Origin: Phragmites australis
Lineage: Eukaryota > Streptophyta > Magnoliopsida > Poales > Poaceae
Direction: 5' to 3'
Length of the DNA: 64,000 nucleotides
Assembly: GCF_958298935.1 (NCBI RefSeq)
Contig: NC_084935.1
Coordinates: 7,946,001 to 8,010,000 of the forward strand
Part shown: in pieces, positions 1 to 10,012 of the stretch
How positions within the stretch are numbered: the first letter of the stretch is position 1
Layout of the letters: each line of letters opens with the position of its first letter
Made by a program: the position numbers and the translations under genes
The notes under the pieces: model-generated
The model's input: only the letters and a program-made list of their open reading frames with translations
What the model was told of the DNA's origin: nothing
The model's database searches: none

Positions 1-8
1 ATCAACTA

Positions 9-1169
9 GTGCTCAGCGCACTGCTATCATCTCTGACCGAGGGAATTCTTGGTCAGGTTCTTTTTCGCACCACATCAGCAGAGGTGTGGAAAGCTCTTGA
101 AGATATGTTTGCTTCTCGTGCTCGAGGAAGAACAATGCAGATAAGGTTCCAACTGGCGAATCTGAAGAAGAAAGATATGATGGTGACAGATTATTTTCAC
201 AAGATGAAGGCCTTGGCGGATAACCTTGCTGCTATTGGTTATCCTCTTCAAGATGAAGAAATTGTCTCCTACATCCTGACTGGTCTTGGGTCAGATTATG
301 AGTCCTTTGTAACATCCATGGCTACTCGGGCTGAACCAGTGGGGTTAACTGAACTTTATTCCCATCTGATCAGTCACGAGCTGCGCATGGAAGCTGGTGA
401 AAATCCAAACCAGATCATATCGTCTGCAAATCAAGCTGGTCGAGGTGATGGTCATGGAAACTACAGAGGACGTGGTGGCCGTGGCCGCGGTGGCCGCGTT
501 GGTCGTGGCACAACCTATCCTGGTGATCGACCAGTCTGTCAAATTTGTCACAAGACAGGGCATGAAGCCTCAAGATGTTATCATCGTTATGAGGAGAACT
601 ACTCTGAGGAAAAACGCTCTGCTGTAGCTGCAAACACCTCATACAAGATTGATCAAAACTGGTACGCAGATACTGGAGCAACCGATCACCTAACAAGTGA
701 TTTGGATCGACTAACAATGAAGGAGAGATACAGAGGAACTGATCAAGTTCAAGTTGCAAATGGTGCAGGTTTGAACATATCTCATACTGGTTATTCTTCT
801 ATTGCCGGTAGGACAGGTCCTTTACATATGAATGAAGTCCTTCATGTTCCTAGAATTAGCAAGCATCTTCTTTCTGTCCATAAATTCACCTCTGATAACA
901 ATGCTCATTTTGAATTCCATCCAAATCATTTCATATTAAAGGATCAAGCCACGAAGAAGGTGCTCCTTCAAGGTCGATGTGAGCATGGACTTTATCCTCT
1001 TCCTCTCAGTCAGAAGTCCATTAAGTCATCTTCCTCAGGGCTGTCTTCAGTCAAGGTGTCAAGAGAGCTGTGGCACAGAAGGCTTGGACATCCTAGTACT
1101 GCTACTGTTCAAGCAGTTCTCCAAAGAAATAAGTTAGGATCTATGTTAGATAGAGTCATCAGTGTGTGA
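9..1169 (+). pseudogene. copia gag, protease and start of integrase (5' partial)
   Basis: The first ~130 residues are the UBN2-type gag region of copia elements. A glycine/arginine-rich stretch follows, then a CCHC zinc knuckle beginning CQICHKTGH near residue 178, which in the family binds RNA. The aspartic protease motif DTGATDH lies near residue 220, and the pre-integrase motif WHRRLGHPS near residue 355 supplies the two histidines of the integrase HHCC finger. The frame then runs into a stop at 1167-1169. The two cysteines of the same finger (CDAC) lie in another frame a few bases later, inside a GTGTG repeat. The frameshift therefore splits the zinc finger, and slippage in the repeat is the likely cause. 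The true start lies upstream of the window. Confidence 0.9.
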
Positions 1170-2898
1170 TGCTTGTCAACAAGCCAAAATTCATCAACTC
1201 CCTTATCAGTCTTCCAGTCATGTTAGCTCTGCCCCTCTTGAACTTGTTCATTCGGATGTGTGGGGACCTGCCTTACCATCTGTAGGAAATTTTAAATACT
1301 ATGTTAGTTTCTTGGATGATTTTTCTAAATTCACTTGGATTTTCTTGCTAAAGCACAAACATGAAGTAAAACAAGCCTTTTTCCAGTTTCAGCAACATGC
1401 AGAAAGGTTGCTGAATACCAAAATCAAAATGGTGCAAACTGATTGGGGTGACGAGTTTCAAGCTCTTCACAATATTTTCCGTAACACTGGTGTTCTTCAC
1501 CGTGTCTCCTGTCCACACACACACCAACAAAATGGTGCCATTGAAAGAAAACACAGACATCTAGTAGAAACTGGGTTAGCCTTGTTAGCCCAATCTAATA
1601 TGCCTGTAAGGTTTTGGGATGAAGCCTTCTTATCAGCCTGCTATTTGATCAATCGTTTGCCAAGCCGTGTCATTTCAAATTCTACACCTTTGGAAAAACT
1701 TCTAAATGTGAAACCTGATTATCATTTTCTTAGAACTTTTGGGTGTGCTTGCTGGCCAAATCTCAGGCCTTACAACTCCAGGAAGTTGGAATTTAGATCA
1801 AAATATTGTGTTTTTGTCAGTTATAGTCCTATGCATAAGGGCTATAAATGCTTAGATCGATCAACAGGTCGAATCTATATTTCTCATGATGTCATCTTTG
1901 ATGAAAATCGTTTTCCTTTCTCTACATCAACATCTCAGTCCATGCCATCAGTATCCACAAATCAAAGTGCCTATCTTCCCTTACCTCTTCCTCAGCCTTC
2001 CTCTGAAAGTCACTCTGAAACTTGTCCGGCAATAGAGAATTCCAGTGTTGATGCTATGCCTGCTACTGATAATTCTACTGCAGATGTTGTTGATTCTGAA
2101 CAAGGCTATGAAATCCCAATGGCTGAAGATTCTAGAACAGATGAACTTCAACAACATCATATGAGAACAAGGCTGAGGGATAATATTCGAAAACCTAAAA
2201 GCTACACGGATGGGACTGTTAGGTATGACCTTAAGAAAGGAGCTTTTCTCATTGAACCTGCATCCCATTCTGAAGATTTAACTGAACCAATTTGGAAAGC
2301 AGCTATGGAAAAGGAAGTTCAGGCACTGTATGATAACAAAATATGGACTCTTGTACCTAGAAGACCTGAGCTGAACTTAGTTGACTGTAAGTGGATCTTC
2401 AAAACAAAGTATAAGTCTGATGGATCTGTGGAGAGGCACAAGGCAAGATTAGTGGCCAGAGGGTTCAGCCAACAATATGGCATTGATTATCATGATACCT
2501 TCAGCCCAGTGGTTAAGGCAACAACAATTCGTACAGTGCTCTCTATTGCTGTTGCCAGGGGGTGGAAATTGCATCAAATAGATGTAAATAATGCTTTTCT
2601 TCATGGTCGACTGGATGAAGAAGTTTATATGAGTCAGCCTCCTGGTTTTGAGGATCCAGCACATCCAGAATATGTATGCAAATTGGAAAAGGCTCTGTAT
2701 GGTTTGAAGCAGGCACCAAGAGCCTGGTACTCACGGTTGAGTCAGAAGTTACATACACTTAGTTTTATTTCATCTAAAGCAGACTCATCTCTCTTTATTC
2801 TGCAACAGCCAGAGGTAACAATGTACATGTTGGTATATGTAGATGACATTGTCATTGTTAGTTCTTCATCTATTGCTACAACCATGTTAATTCAGTAG
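1162..2898 (+). pseudogene. copia integrase core and reverse transcriptase, ending at an internal stop
   Basis: The segment opens with the CDAC half of the integrase zinc finger. The integrase core carries the expected acidic residues in the contexts [14 protein letters not shown] and NGAIERKH, which are the D, D and E of the family. A serine-rich linker follows, then the copia reverse transcriptase with [26 protein letters not shown] fingers, the [11 protein letters not shown] block and the YVDDIVI catalytic box near the end. An in-frame TAG at 2896-2898 interrupts the protein; the following codons continue in the same frame with reverse transcriptase sequence. The likely event is a single point mutation, probably from a glutamine codon. 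Integrase and polymerase active-site motifs are otherwise present. Confidence 0.9.
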
Positions 2899-3791
2899 TT
2901 GAGTAGAGAATTCCCTTTGAAAGATTTGGGAGAACTTAATTACTTTCTTGGCATTGAAGTTAATAGAAAATCCGATGGCATTGTGTTAACTCAGAAGAAG
3001 TACATTAGTGATCTTCTTCATAGAATTAATATGCAAAAATGCAGACCTGCACCCATACCCATGGCTAGTTCAACAAAATTAAACAAGGATGTGGGTAAAC
3101 CCTTGTCAGATTCAGATGTATTCAAATACAGAAGTACAGTAGGGGCATTGCAGTACCTGACTCTAACCAGGCCAGACATTGCTTTTGCTGTAAATCGAGT
3201 TTGTCAGATTCTTCAGAACCCTACTGATGATCATTGGTCTACAGTAAAAAGGATACTAAGGTATGTGCAGGGTACTAGCACTACTGGACTATTTATCAGA
3301 AGGTCAAGCTCTCTATTACTCAGCTCATTTTGTGATGCTGATTGGGCAGGGTGTGCTACTGATAGAAGATCAACAAATGGGTTTGTTGTTTTTCTTGGTT
3401 CTAACTTGATATCCTGGAGTTCAAAGAAGCAACCTACTGTGTCTCGATCTAGCACAGAGGCTGAATATAAGTCAATGGCAAATGCCACTACAGAATTAAT
3501 TTGGGTGCAATCTTTGCTGAAGGAACTCGGTGTTCATCAGTCTCGGGCTCCTGTATTATGGTGTGACAATTTGGGAGCTACGTACTTGGCAGCAAATCCA
3601 GTATTCCATGCACGCACAAAGCACATTGAAGTTGATTTTCATTTTGTAAGAGAGAGAGAGTTGCAGCAAAGGCATTGGATGTTCGATTTATTTCATCTGT
3701 TGATCAAGTTGCAGACATATTTACAAAGTCGTTAGCAGAAGCACAATTTAATCGCATCAATAACAATCTCAATCTAGTGGCAGATGGTTGA
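2899..3791 (+). pseudogene. copia reverse transcriptase end and RNase H
   Basis: The sequence continues directly after the TAG stop with the reverse transcriptase thumb ([14 protein letters not shown]) and then RNase H, recognised by [19 protein letters not shown] and [11 protein letters not shown]. The first two hold acidic residues of the family's active site. The homology to the usual copia C terminus leaves frame near 3655, inside a GAGAGAGAG run, and resumes in another frame down to TGA 3789-3791. This is the second frameshift of the element and again sits in a dinucleotide repeat. Confidence 0.88.
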
Positions 3792-3804
3792 GATTGAGGG
3801 GGTG

Positions 3805-4080
3805 TGTTAAAAGCAATAGCTTCTGCTTTATATTTTCAGATTAGTTCCTGCTGAAGCTTATCTGTCAGTTTTCCGAAAATAGCGTAGTATGTTGTCTGTT
3901 ATTTTTCAGTCAAGTCTGTTCTGTTTTGATCCTGCGAGATCGTTCAGATTTTAAGTAATCTGTGTAACAAACTTTGTAATCTTTATTGTCTATTTAACAC
4001 GAAGGGATCGGAGGAGATCCTTGCGGCAATCACAAAGTTTTTCAGGGTCAATTTGGGGTTCACAGTTCAATTCTCCCGCT
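3805..4080 (+). repeat. 3' LTR of the copia element (right edge approximate)
   Basis: The LTR begins TGTTAA just after the polypurine tract. A matching inverted TTAACA occurs at 3994-3999, which would make a 195-bp LTR. However, the sequence after it (GGCAATCACAAAG and onwards) looks like the R/U5 part of copia LTRs, so the LTR may reach about 4080. No second LTR is in the window to settle this. Confidence 0.55.
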
Positions 4081-4962
4081 TTCCAAATGTGATCTATACA
4101 CAAATCCTACCAGTGCTATACGTGCCACAATTTCACAAGGCAACCTGCAAACCTGAATCGTGCAAAGAATTTAATCTCGTCAGATCCTTGGACCGGAGAA
4201 TTCAAATGTTCTGAAAATCAACCAAAAATCATATCAGCATATCATACTCTAAGAACCTAGATATGTGATGTATGTATGGAGCGAGTCATCCAGCGGTGAG
4301 CAATACAATCCAATCCATTCACCTGTAGTGACTGTGAGATGCCAAATGCAGGTGTTTTCTTGTAGTGGTGTTACTAAGAGGGAGTGGATGTTGTATCGTG
4401 CTTTTTTCGAAAGAAAAATTTATAAGACTCGATTTTTGAAAGATCCGTTCTCTTCGTACGATATGTGTCCCCTGTTATCTCTTCTACACACGCGCTAACC
4501 GTTAGATTAAGAGATGAACAACGTAAATCAAGATTTCGCAAAAATCTTTCATGTAAAAATCATATAAAATTTCCTTCCGTACTTCCCTCAGCTACCGCTG
4601 CTTGTTCGTTCCGGCTGGCTCCTTTCGACGTGCACGTGAACAGTTGGGCTTGGCCTTGGCCGTTGCGACGTATTTATGTACGTACGTGATGCACACAACA
4701 CCCGGGAAGTTTCAGCTACAGCACGGCTTGTCCGTAGTGATGGATCGGATCATGTGCTGGCTGGGGCACCTTCCAAGACCGTTTGCAGAATAGGTTGCGA
4801 GATAGTTGGGTGCCTGGTGGAGGCGTGTGTCCGTGAGCATTACACTTGCAATCGGGAAAAAGCGTTCATCTAGCTCATACTACGGGCTCAGGGACAATGT
4901 AAGAACAATGATGTGTTAAAGTATGAGCATAGTGTCGATCTTTTATGTAACAACCTAATTTT
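4081..4962. other. No gene recognised
   Basis: This 0.9-kb stretch has only short overlapping open frames without recognisable motifs, good start contexts or splice structure. I see no RNA gene or repeat in it. Confidence 0.4.
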
Positions 4963-5240
4963 TACTTCCTTCATTTCGTAATATTTGTCCATAGCCTCGA
5001 GAGTATCTGTTTCAAATTATTTGTCCATTACGGTAACCAAGAATGCTTTATGGTTTATTTTCCTGCTATATCCTTTAATACATGCATGCATTTATTCAAT
5101 GTTGATGAGTTATTTGCTCTCATCTTTATATTGATTAGGGGTAATATGGTCATCTCTATGTATTTTTTCACTCGATTTTAGTATTCTTTGGTTTGTACGT
5201 AATGGTGAGCGTGGACAAACATTGCGAAACGGAGGTAGTA
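4963..5240. mobile_element. Stowaway-like MITE (Tc1/Mariner type)
   Basis: The two ends form a terminal inverted repeat of about 29 bases, TACTTCCTTCATTTCGTAAT at the left and the complement of ATTGCGAAACGGAGGTAGTA at the right. This is the classic grass Stowaway terminus (CTCCCTCCGTTTC type). TA dinucleotides at 4963-4964 and 5239-5240 are the expected target-site duplication. The ~278-bp body is AT-rich and non-coding. Confidence 0.88.
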
Positions 5241-6179
5241 ACATTTAGATTATAGTAAAATTCACTTCTTTTTAATATTTTTCTAATTATTTAAACCAAC
5301 ATAAATCAAGGAAGTATATATTCAAATTGATTTGTATATATTCAAATATATTATTATTTGGCTAAGTATTTCAAAGTACACCAAGGTAGTTTATAAATTT
5401 AAACTCTGCAATAAGTTGATCATATGCATTTCTTGGTTTATTTATTTTTATGGTTCTTTGAGTGAAGATTTGAATTTGAATATCTCTTAAATTCAAATCT
5501 AATTCTTTGATTAAATTCAGCTAAAATCCAAATCAATTCAAATACTTCGAGATCAAATCCCTCCCAAAAATTAGGACTTCAAGTTCAAGTCCAAATCCAA
5601 ATCCAAATAATTCTATTTGAATTATTACCAAACCCAATTCTAATAGCAAATCCTTTTTCCTTTTTGCTAGGCTGAATCCCTTTTTCTTTCTTGGCCCAAT
5701 CGAGCTCACCCTCTTTCTCCTCTGCGCAGCCTAGCCACACGCTAGCCCACTCAGATCCCTCTCACCTGCGCACGTATTTGGGCCGCCTTGGCACTTCTCT
5801 CTCTCTCTCCCCGACACATGGGACCTGCTGATCGGAACCGTCCTCAACCTCTAGCTCGACCTCTCTTTGTTCATAGTCGCCACCTCTTTCTGGCACATTC
5901 AAAGTGCAGCGACTTCCGCTCCTCCCTAATATATATATATATAAGAAAGTAGTATATACTCCACTTATAAAGAAGTATATAAATCTCATAAAGTAGTGTA
6001 TACATCTCAAAAAGTAGTATATACTCCACTTATAACGGAATCAACTAGAGATCTAGTTATGAGTATATACTCTCAGAAGTATAATTATTTTTCTTATATA
6101 TATATAAATGTTCCTCGAAACCGAAATTTCAAATTGAACCCGGCTAAAGTTTTTGGTTTCGATCATGGTGGGCGACAGG
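5241..6179. other. AT-rich non-coding stretch with a short direct repeat
   Basis: No gene was recognised. A phrase containing AAGTAGTATATACTCCACTT occurs near 5947 and again near 6010, with a third degraded version between them, forming a small tandem cluster next to a TA-dinucleotide run (5928-5943). Confidence 0.4.
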
Positions 6180-6996
6180 TACGGGTGGACGAAAAGCTCG
6201 AAGCTCACGAGCCAGCTCGGCTTGGCTCGAATCGGCTCGTATTTTGTAACAAGCCGAGCCAATATTTTAGCTTGTTTTGTTAATGAGCTGGCTCGAGCTA
6301 GTTCGTAAGCCAGCTCACGAGCCTAGCGAGTCAGACTCAGTTAGCCGGCCCACATGAGGCATGAGGCCTAAGTACTGCTCCACATGACCACACCCTAGAT
6401 CAATGCATCGACAACACCCTTTTTCCTAGCCATTGTCCCCTCGAGCCCTCGACGATGCGCTGGCTGGAGCCCTCGACGATGCACTGCCTGGAGCCTAGAG
6501 CCCTCGATGTCGCATCGCCCATCTCCTAACACCCGACATGGTCATGTGGGGTCTAGTTGTGCTGTCTATCACATTGTCCGGTTCCATGATCTGATTGTGT
6601 CGTCTGTCACATTGTTGTTGGCAATTGCACATTTGTTTCTTGATCGTTGTGCTGATTTGTGTCTATTCAATTGGTGTTGGTGCAGTTGCCACTCCAAAAC
6701 AGATCAGGGAGCTAATGAAGGTGGATGAGCTCACAAATGGTGTTGATGCAGTACACGGCGTCGCATCACAACACATCATAGTCCAGCCTACCCCAAGGGC
6801 CCCTCCATCTCACTATGTCAAAGAGAGCCGTGTCAGTGACCGCTAGGGACAGCGGCGACTATGTTTCATTAGGCTCACAAGCTGGATCGAGCTGAGTCTA
6901 TCTTTTAGCTCAGTTCCAAAACGAACCGAGCCAAACCGAATTAGCTCGTTAACCTAACGAGTTGGACCGAGCTAAGCCAGCTGGTTATCCACCCTA
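6180..6996. mobile_element. hAT-like non-autonomous element
   Basis: The ends are inverted: TACGGGTGGA at the left and TCCACCCTA at the right. Extended subterminal runs of GCTCG/CGAGC-rich sequence follow on both sides, typical of a common grass hAT group. The 8-bp flanks (gcgacagg at 6172-6179 and cagaaagg at 6997-7004) match at 5 of 8 positions, compatible with an old hAT target duplication. The ~817-bp interior has a short direct repeat around 6440-6500 (ccctcgacgatgc) and no transposase. Confidence 0.65.
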
Positions 6997-7069
6997 CAGA
7001 AAGGTCCAGGCTCGGACACCAAAAGTTATTGCTGTACAAAAGCTATTTTTTGAGACACCTAGATTTCAT

Positions 7070-7480
7070 TTTTACAGGCGGTTCATAGGATCAACCGCCT
7101 GAGAAAGTGGCTGCGTCCCCGTGCGGCTCAGGACCACCTGTGAAAACTAATTTCCACAGGCGGTTCCTTATGTGAAGTGCCTGTGGAAATAGCTCTATTT
7201 TCCCAAGCGGTTCACATAAGGAACCGCCTGCGGAAATGCTCCATTTTTGGAGCATTTTTTGAGGCGGTTCCTTATGTGAACCGTCTGCGGAAATGGACTC
7301 TATTTTCACAGGCGATTCATATAAGGAACTGCCTATGGAAATGAAGTATTTCCGCAGGCGGTTCCTTATGTGAACCGCCTGGGAAAATGGACAGGCGGTT
7401 CACATAAGGAACCGCCTGTGAAAATTTGTTTTCACAGGCGGTTTCTTATGTCATCCGCCTGTGAAAATAGCTCCATAAAT
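7070..7480. repeat. Subterminal palindrome array of the CACTA element
   Basis: About ten copies of a roughly 23-base palindrome such as GGCGGTTCCTTATGTGAACC with its complement alternate in both orientations. Clear ones lie at 7200-7229, 7262-7288, 7357-7380 and 7393-7416. Single-stranded copies could fold into strong hairpins. Confidence 0.8.
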
Positions 7481-8088
7481 AGTGCATCGTCTCGGGGAGC
7501 ATTCAGACAGGCTCTTCTGTTGTCCAAACAGTAGAGCAGCTCAAGTGGTGGCGGATTTGAAAAATAGGGGGGGGGGGGGAGGTTTTGTTTTTGAATTCCT
7601 TGAAGGAGTCAAATAAGGTATGTGTATCTCATCCCTAGCTTATTTTTTTTTTTAGGTTTATATTTAGATTTAAGGCTAAATTAGGGTTTAAATGTGATCT
7701 AGAGATGCTCATGGTTCTTGCTATTTAGATCATCAAATTAGCTCAAATTTGTTGCAATATTGATTTAATTGTGTAGATTCACATGATTTCTAGCATTATA
7801 TTTTAAAAATGTAGCTAGAATTTGATATTTTTTAGCCTTATGAGATTTCATCGTGAATGGAGATTTTTTCTCTAGATCTCTAGGGAGAGGGAGAGGGAGA
7901 GGGGAGAGGGGAGAGAGAGTAATGAATTCACATTATTTTGAGCCATAAATTTACGTCAATGTAGATTCAATTGCGTAGACATATTATAATCATAACAAGC
8001 CGATTTTTTCCTTTTTTAAAAAAATCTTTTTAATTCTGATTTTCAAATTAATTAATTGATGTATCTAATTTTATGGTTGCAGTTAGAG

Positions 8089-8198
8089 ATGGACAGAGCA
8101 TGGATGTACGATACGCCAAGACATGAAAAAATATACATCAAAGGACTCTCTGTTTTTATTGAAGCCGCCGAGAAGGACGCTTTAACTAAGAAGACTCT
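8089..8198 (+). pseudogene. First exon of CACTA transposase (transposase-associated domain)
   Basis: A plausible acceptor (ATGGTTGCAG, ending 8082) is followed by ATG at 8089 and an exon starting MDRAWMYDTPRHEK and continuing through FIEAAEKDAL. This is the hallmark start of the transposase-associated domain (PF13963) of TNP2-type grass CACTA transposases. A donor-like CT|GTATGT follows at 8199, but the DNA beyond it is the 3' terminal repeat region of the element, not the next exon. Only about 36 residues of a protein that is normally around a thousand remain. An upstream donor (AAG|GTATGTG near 7617) suggests that the usual 5' untranslated intron is kept. Confidence 0.8.
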
Positions 8199-8521
8199 GT
8201 ATGTTCATTATTATTTTTTTGAAAGAAATACATACCACAGGCGGTTCCGTAAGAGAACCGCCTGTGGAAATTTAAATATCTATAGGCGGCACATAAAGTG
8301 GGCCGCATGTGGAAATCCATTTTCACAGGCGGTTCTTTAAATCAACCGTCTATGGAAACATTTTCACAGGCGGTTCCTTAAGACAACCGCCTGTGAAAAT
8401 CTATTTCCACAGGCGACCTGTTTTGCGTCTGTGAAAATCATTCATTTTTATAGGCATTCGGTCGCAGGCGGGTGCGCTAAACACTTGTGAAAAGATGTTT
8501 ACACCTGCCTGTGTAGTAGTG

Positions 8522-9884
8522 TGTTCTGCTAGTGAACTCTGCGTGCTTGAATTGTTTCTTCTACCTCACGACTCACGAGCTACAGGGCTCTGACGACGAT
8601 CGGTCAATGGAACAGTGAACAATCCGCTCGTGACGGCCGAGCTGCTCTATTTATGGTGGTGTATATTTCATCAGAGTTCGGCCGTTTTCCAACGGATCGA
8701 GGACGAAGGACATTAACCCGGCCGCAGGCAGAACCAGTGTGCCGGCCGGGGCCATCCATGCGGTATGTTTGGTTTCGTGTGTTTTCGCCACCAGGAAGGC
8801 ATGGACAGATCACGTATGGTACGATGTGGTTTCCAACCGACGTTTTAAAGTTTCAGTGACTTCAGTTCCGATCCTCTGAAGAGGGGATCCCAATTCCCCA
8901 ACGACACCCCAGCTCGTGCGTTTGGGTGCGGGAGATGGTCATTCCGATCGATTCGCTTAAGTGGCCGGTGACAGGGCTGGGTTTATTGTGAAGCAGGTTG
9001 GGGAACTGCCCACGTGCCATGATTTAGAACAGGTTGCAACTTGCGATGGTCATCACGTATACGTGCGTACGTACGTTGGTGTCTGGAGGGAGGCCTAACG
9101 TACGAAAGCAGCGGTAGCAATCAGCTAGGAATGCAAAATCGCAAATGGCTTGGATATTATTTTTCCAACCCTTCTTGCTCGGATGGGGCTCCAAAGGGAA
9201 GAAATACTACTTCACGTGGTCTTAAAGCTCTCTGATCTTATATAATTGAGCCATTACACCCAAGTGATTTAAGCCATCGGATCTAGAATTGCAAACAAGT
9301 TGTACAAAACAAATTCCACGTATAGCAGTACGTGCTCGGATTCTGAGTCGCAAAAAAAAACTATATAGGCTATATGGAGAGCCGACGTCAATTATTTTTT
9401 AAATTCCATATTCGGAGTCGCATTCCATAGAGATTTATATGCCAGAACCTGGTAGCATCAAATTATCAGGCACATGAAGGCGGATTTTGGAGAAAAAACG
9501 TGAGCTTAGCGGCTCAAGGATCATAGGATCGAGTGCCAGTCCTAGGAGGTGCCTTGCGGGTGGCAGCTCAGTACTCTTCTTTGACTTTTTCACTATTTTG
9601 AAATAAAAAAAGATCCAAATCTAAAATGCAAAGGTACCCCAGTGGCCGGCGGCGGTGACGTCACGGTGGGAGTTCATTCAATGGCATCTAGGCGGTGTCG
9701 TGGACATAGTTGAACGATTTACTAGGGCAGCATCCGGGAGCTCCCTACTGTCCCACCTCAACTCAATCGTGCATGCAGAAGGAAAACGATGTGGAGTCGA
9801 GATGGGAACGACGGTGCCAAGGTTTTCCGAAAGTTTTGGGGTGCGGTGCGGGAAATGCAAGTTCATACGTACTTGTGATGTATG
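8522..9884. other. No gene recognised
   Basis: The stretch has mixed base composition and several short open frames (for example 8653-8859 and 9655-9885), none with a recognisable domain or intron structure. I see nothing in it that I can support as a feature. Confidence 0.4.
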
Positions 9885-10012
9885 ATTTATTTTAGCTGTT
9901 CATCTATTCTAATTATATTTATTTATCTGTTGATTCTCCTCATCTATTCTATAGATTTATTACACCCATATTTTAAATACGAATCTCAACAAAAATAAAT
10001 AGTGCTAATAAA
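9885..10012 (+). repeat. Dispersed repeat related to 57200-57355
   Basis: The end of this stretch (ACGAATCTCAACAAAAATAA, then ATAGTGCTAATAA) closely resembles ACGAATCTCCACACAAATAA, ATAGTCCTAACAA at about 57320-57355. The preceding AT-rich 100 bases are also similar. This points to two copies of an unidentified short dispersed repeat; no terminal inverted repeats were found. Confidence 0.5.

Larger units (their letters stand above)
1..4080 (+). mobile_element. Ty1/copia LTR retrotransposon, 5'-truncated by window, decayed
   Basis: The internal region runs from gag at the window edge through protease, integrase, reverse transcriptase and RNase H, in the order that defines Ty1/copia. The coding region ends at the TGA at 3789-3791. 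It is followed at once by a purine-rich plus-strand priming tract (3791-3802) and the start of the 3' LTR (TGTTAAAAGC at 3805). The reading frame is interrupted by two frameshifts and one in-frame stop, so the copy cannot make a full polyprotein. The gag style and short LTR suggest the Ale/Retrofit group, which is an inference. The right LTR edge is approximate. Confidence 0.93.
7057..8521 (+). mobile_element. CACTA (En/Spm) element, internal deletion derivative
   Basis: The right end is GTAGTAGTG at 8513-8521, the inverse of a CACTACTAC terminus. Both flanks are packed with subterminal palindromes of the GGCGGTTC...GAACCGCC type (7070-7480 on the left, 8237-8480 on the right), the kind of sites CACTA transposase proteins bind. 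The left part leads through an untranslated region and intron into the first transposase exon, which is joined directly to the right-end sequence. The middle of the gene is therefore missing. No CACTA terminus is visible at the left, so that end is truncated or diverged. The right terminal 330 bp match, inverted, the start of the element at 26677. Confidence 0.82.

Noticed and set aside
345..759. Open frames antisense to, or in other frames of, copia gag
   Set aside because: They mirror the glycine-rich gag sequence and have no domain of their own.
7560..7590. Run of 14 G residues as a regulatory or quadruplex site
   Set aside because: A single homopolymer run in a transposon leader; it cannot form the four separate tracts needed and may be assembly-sensitive.
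7070..8480. Regularly repeated palindromes as a CRISPR array
   Set aside because: Spacing and unit length vary, units occur in both orientations, and the surroundings are a plant CACTA element.
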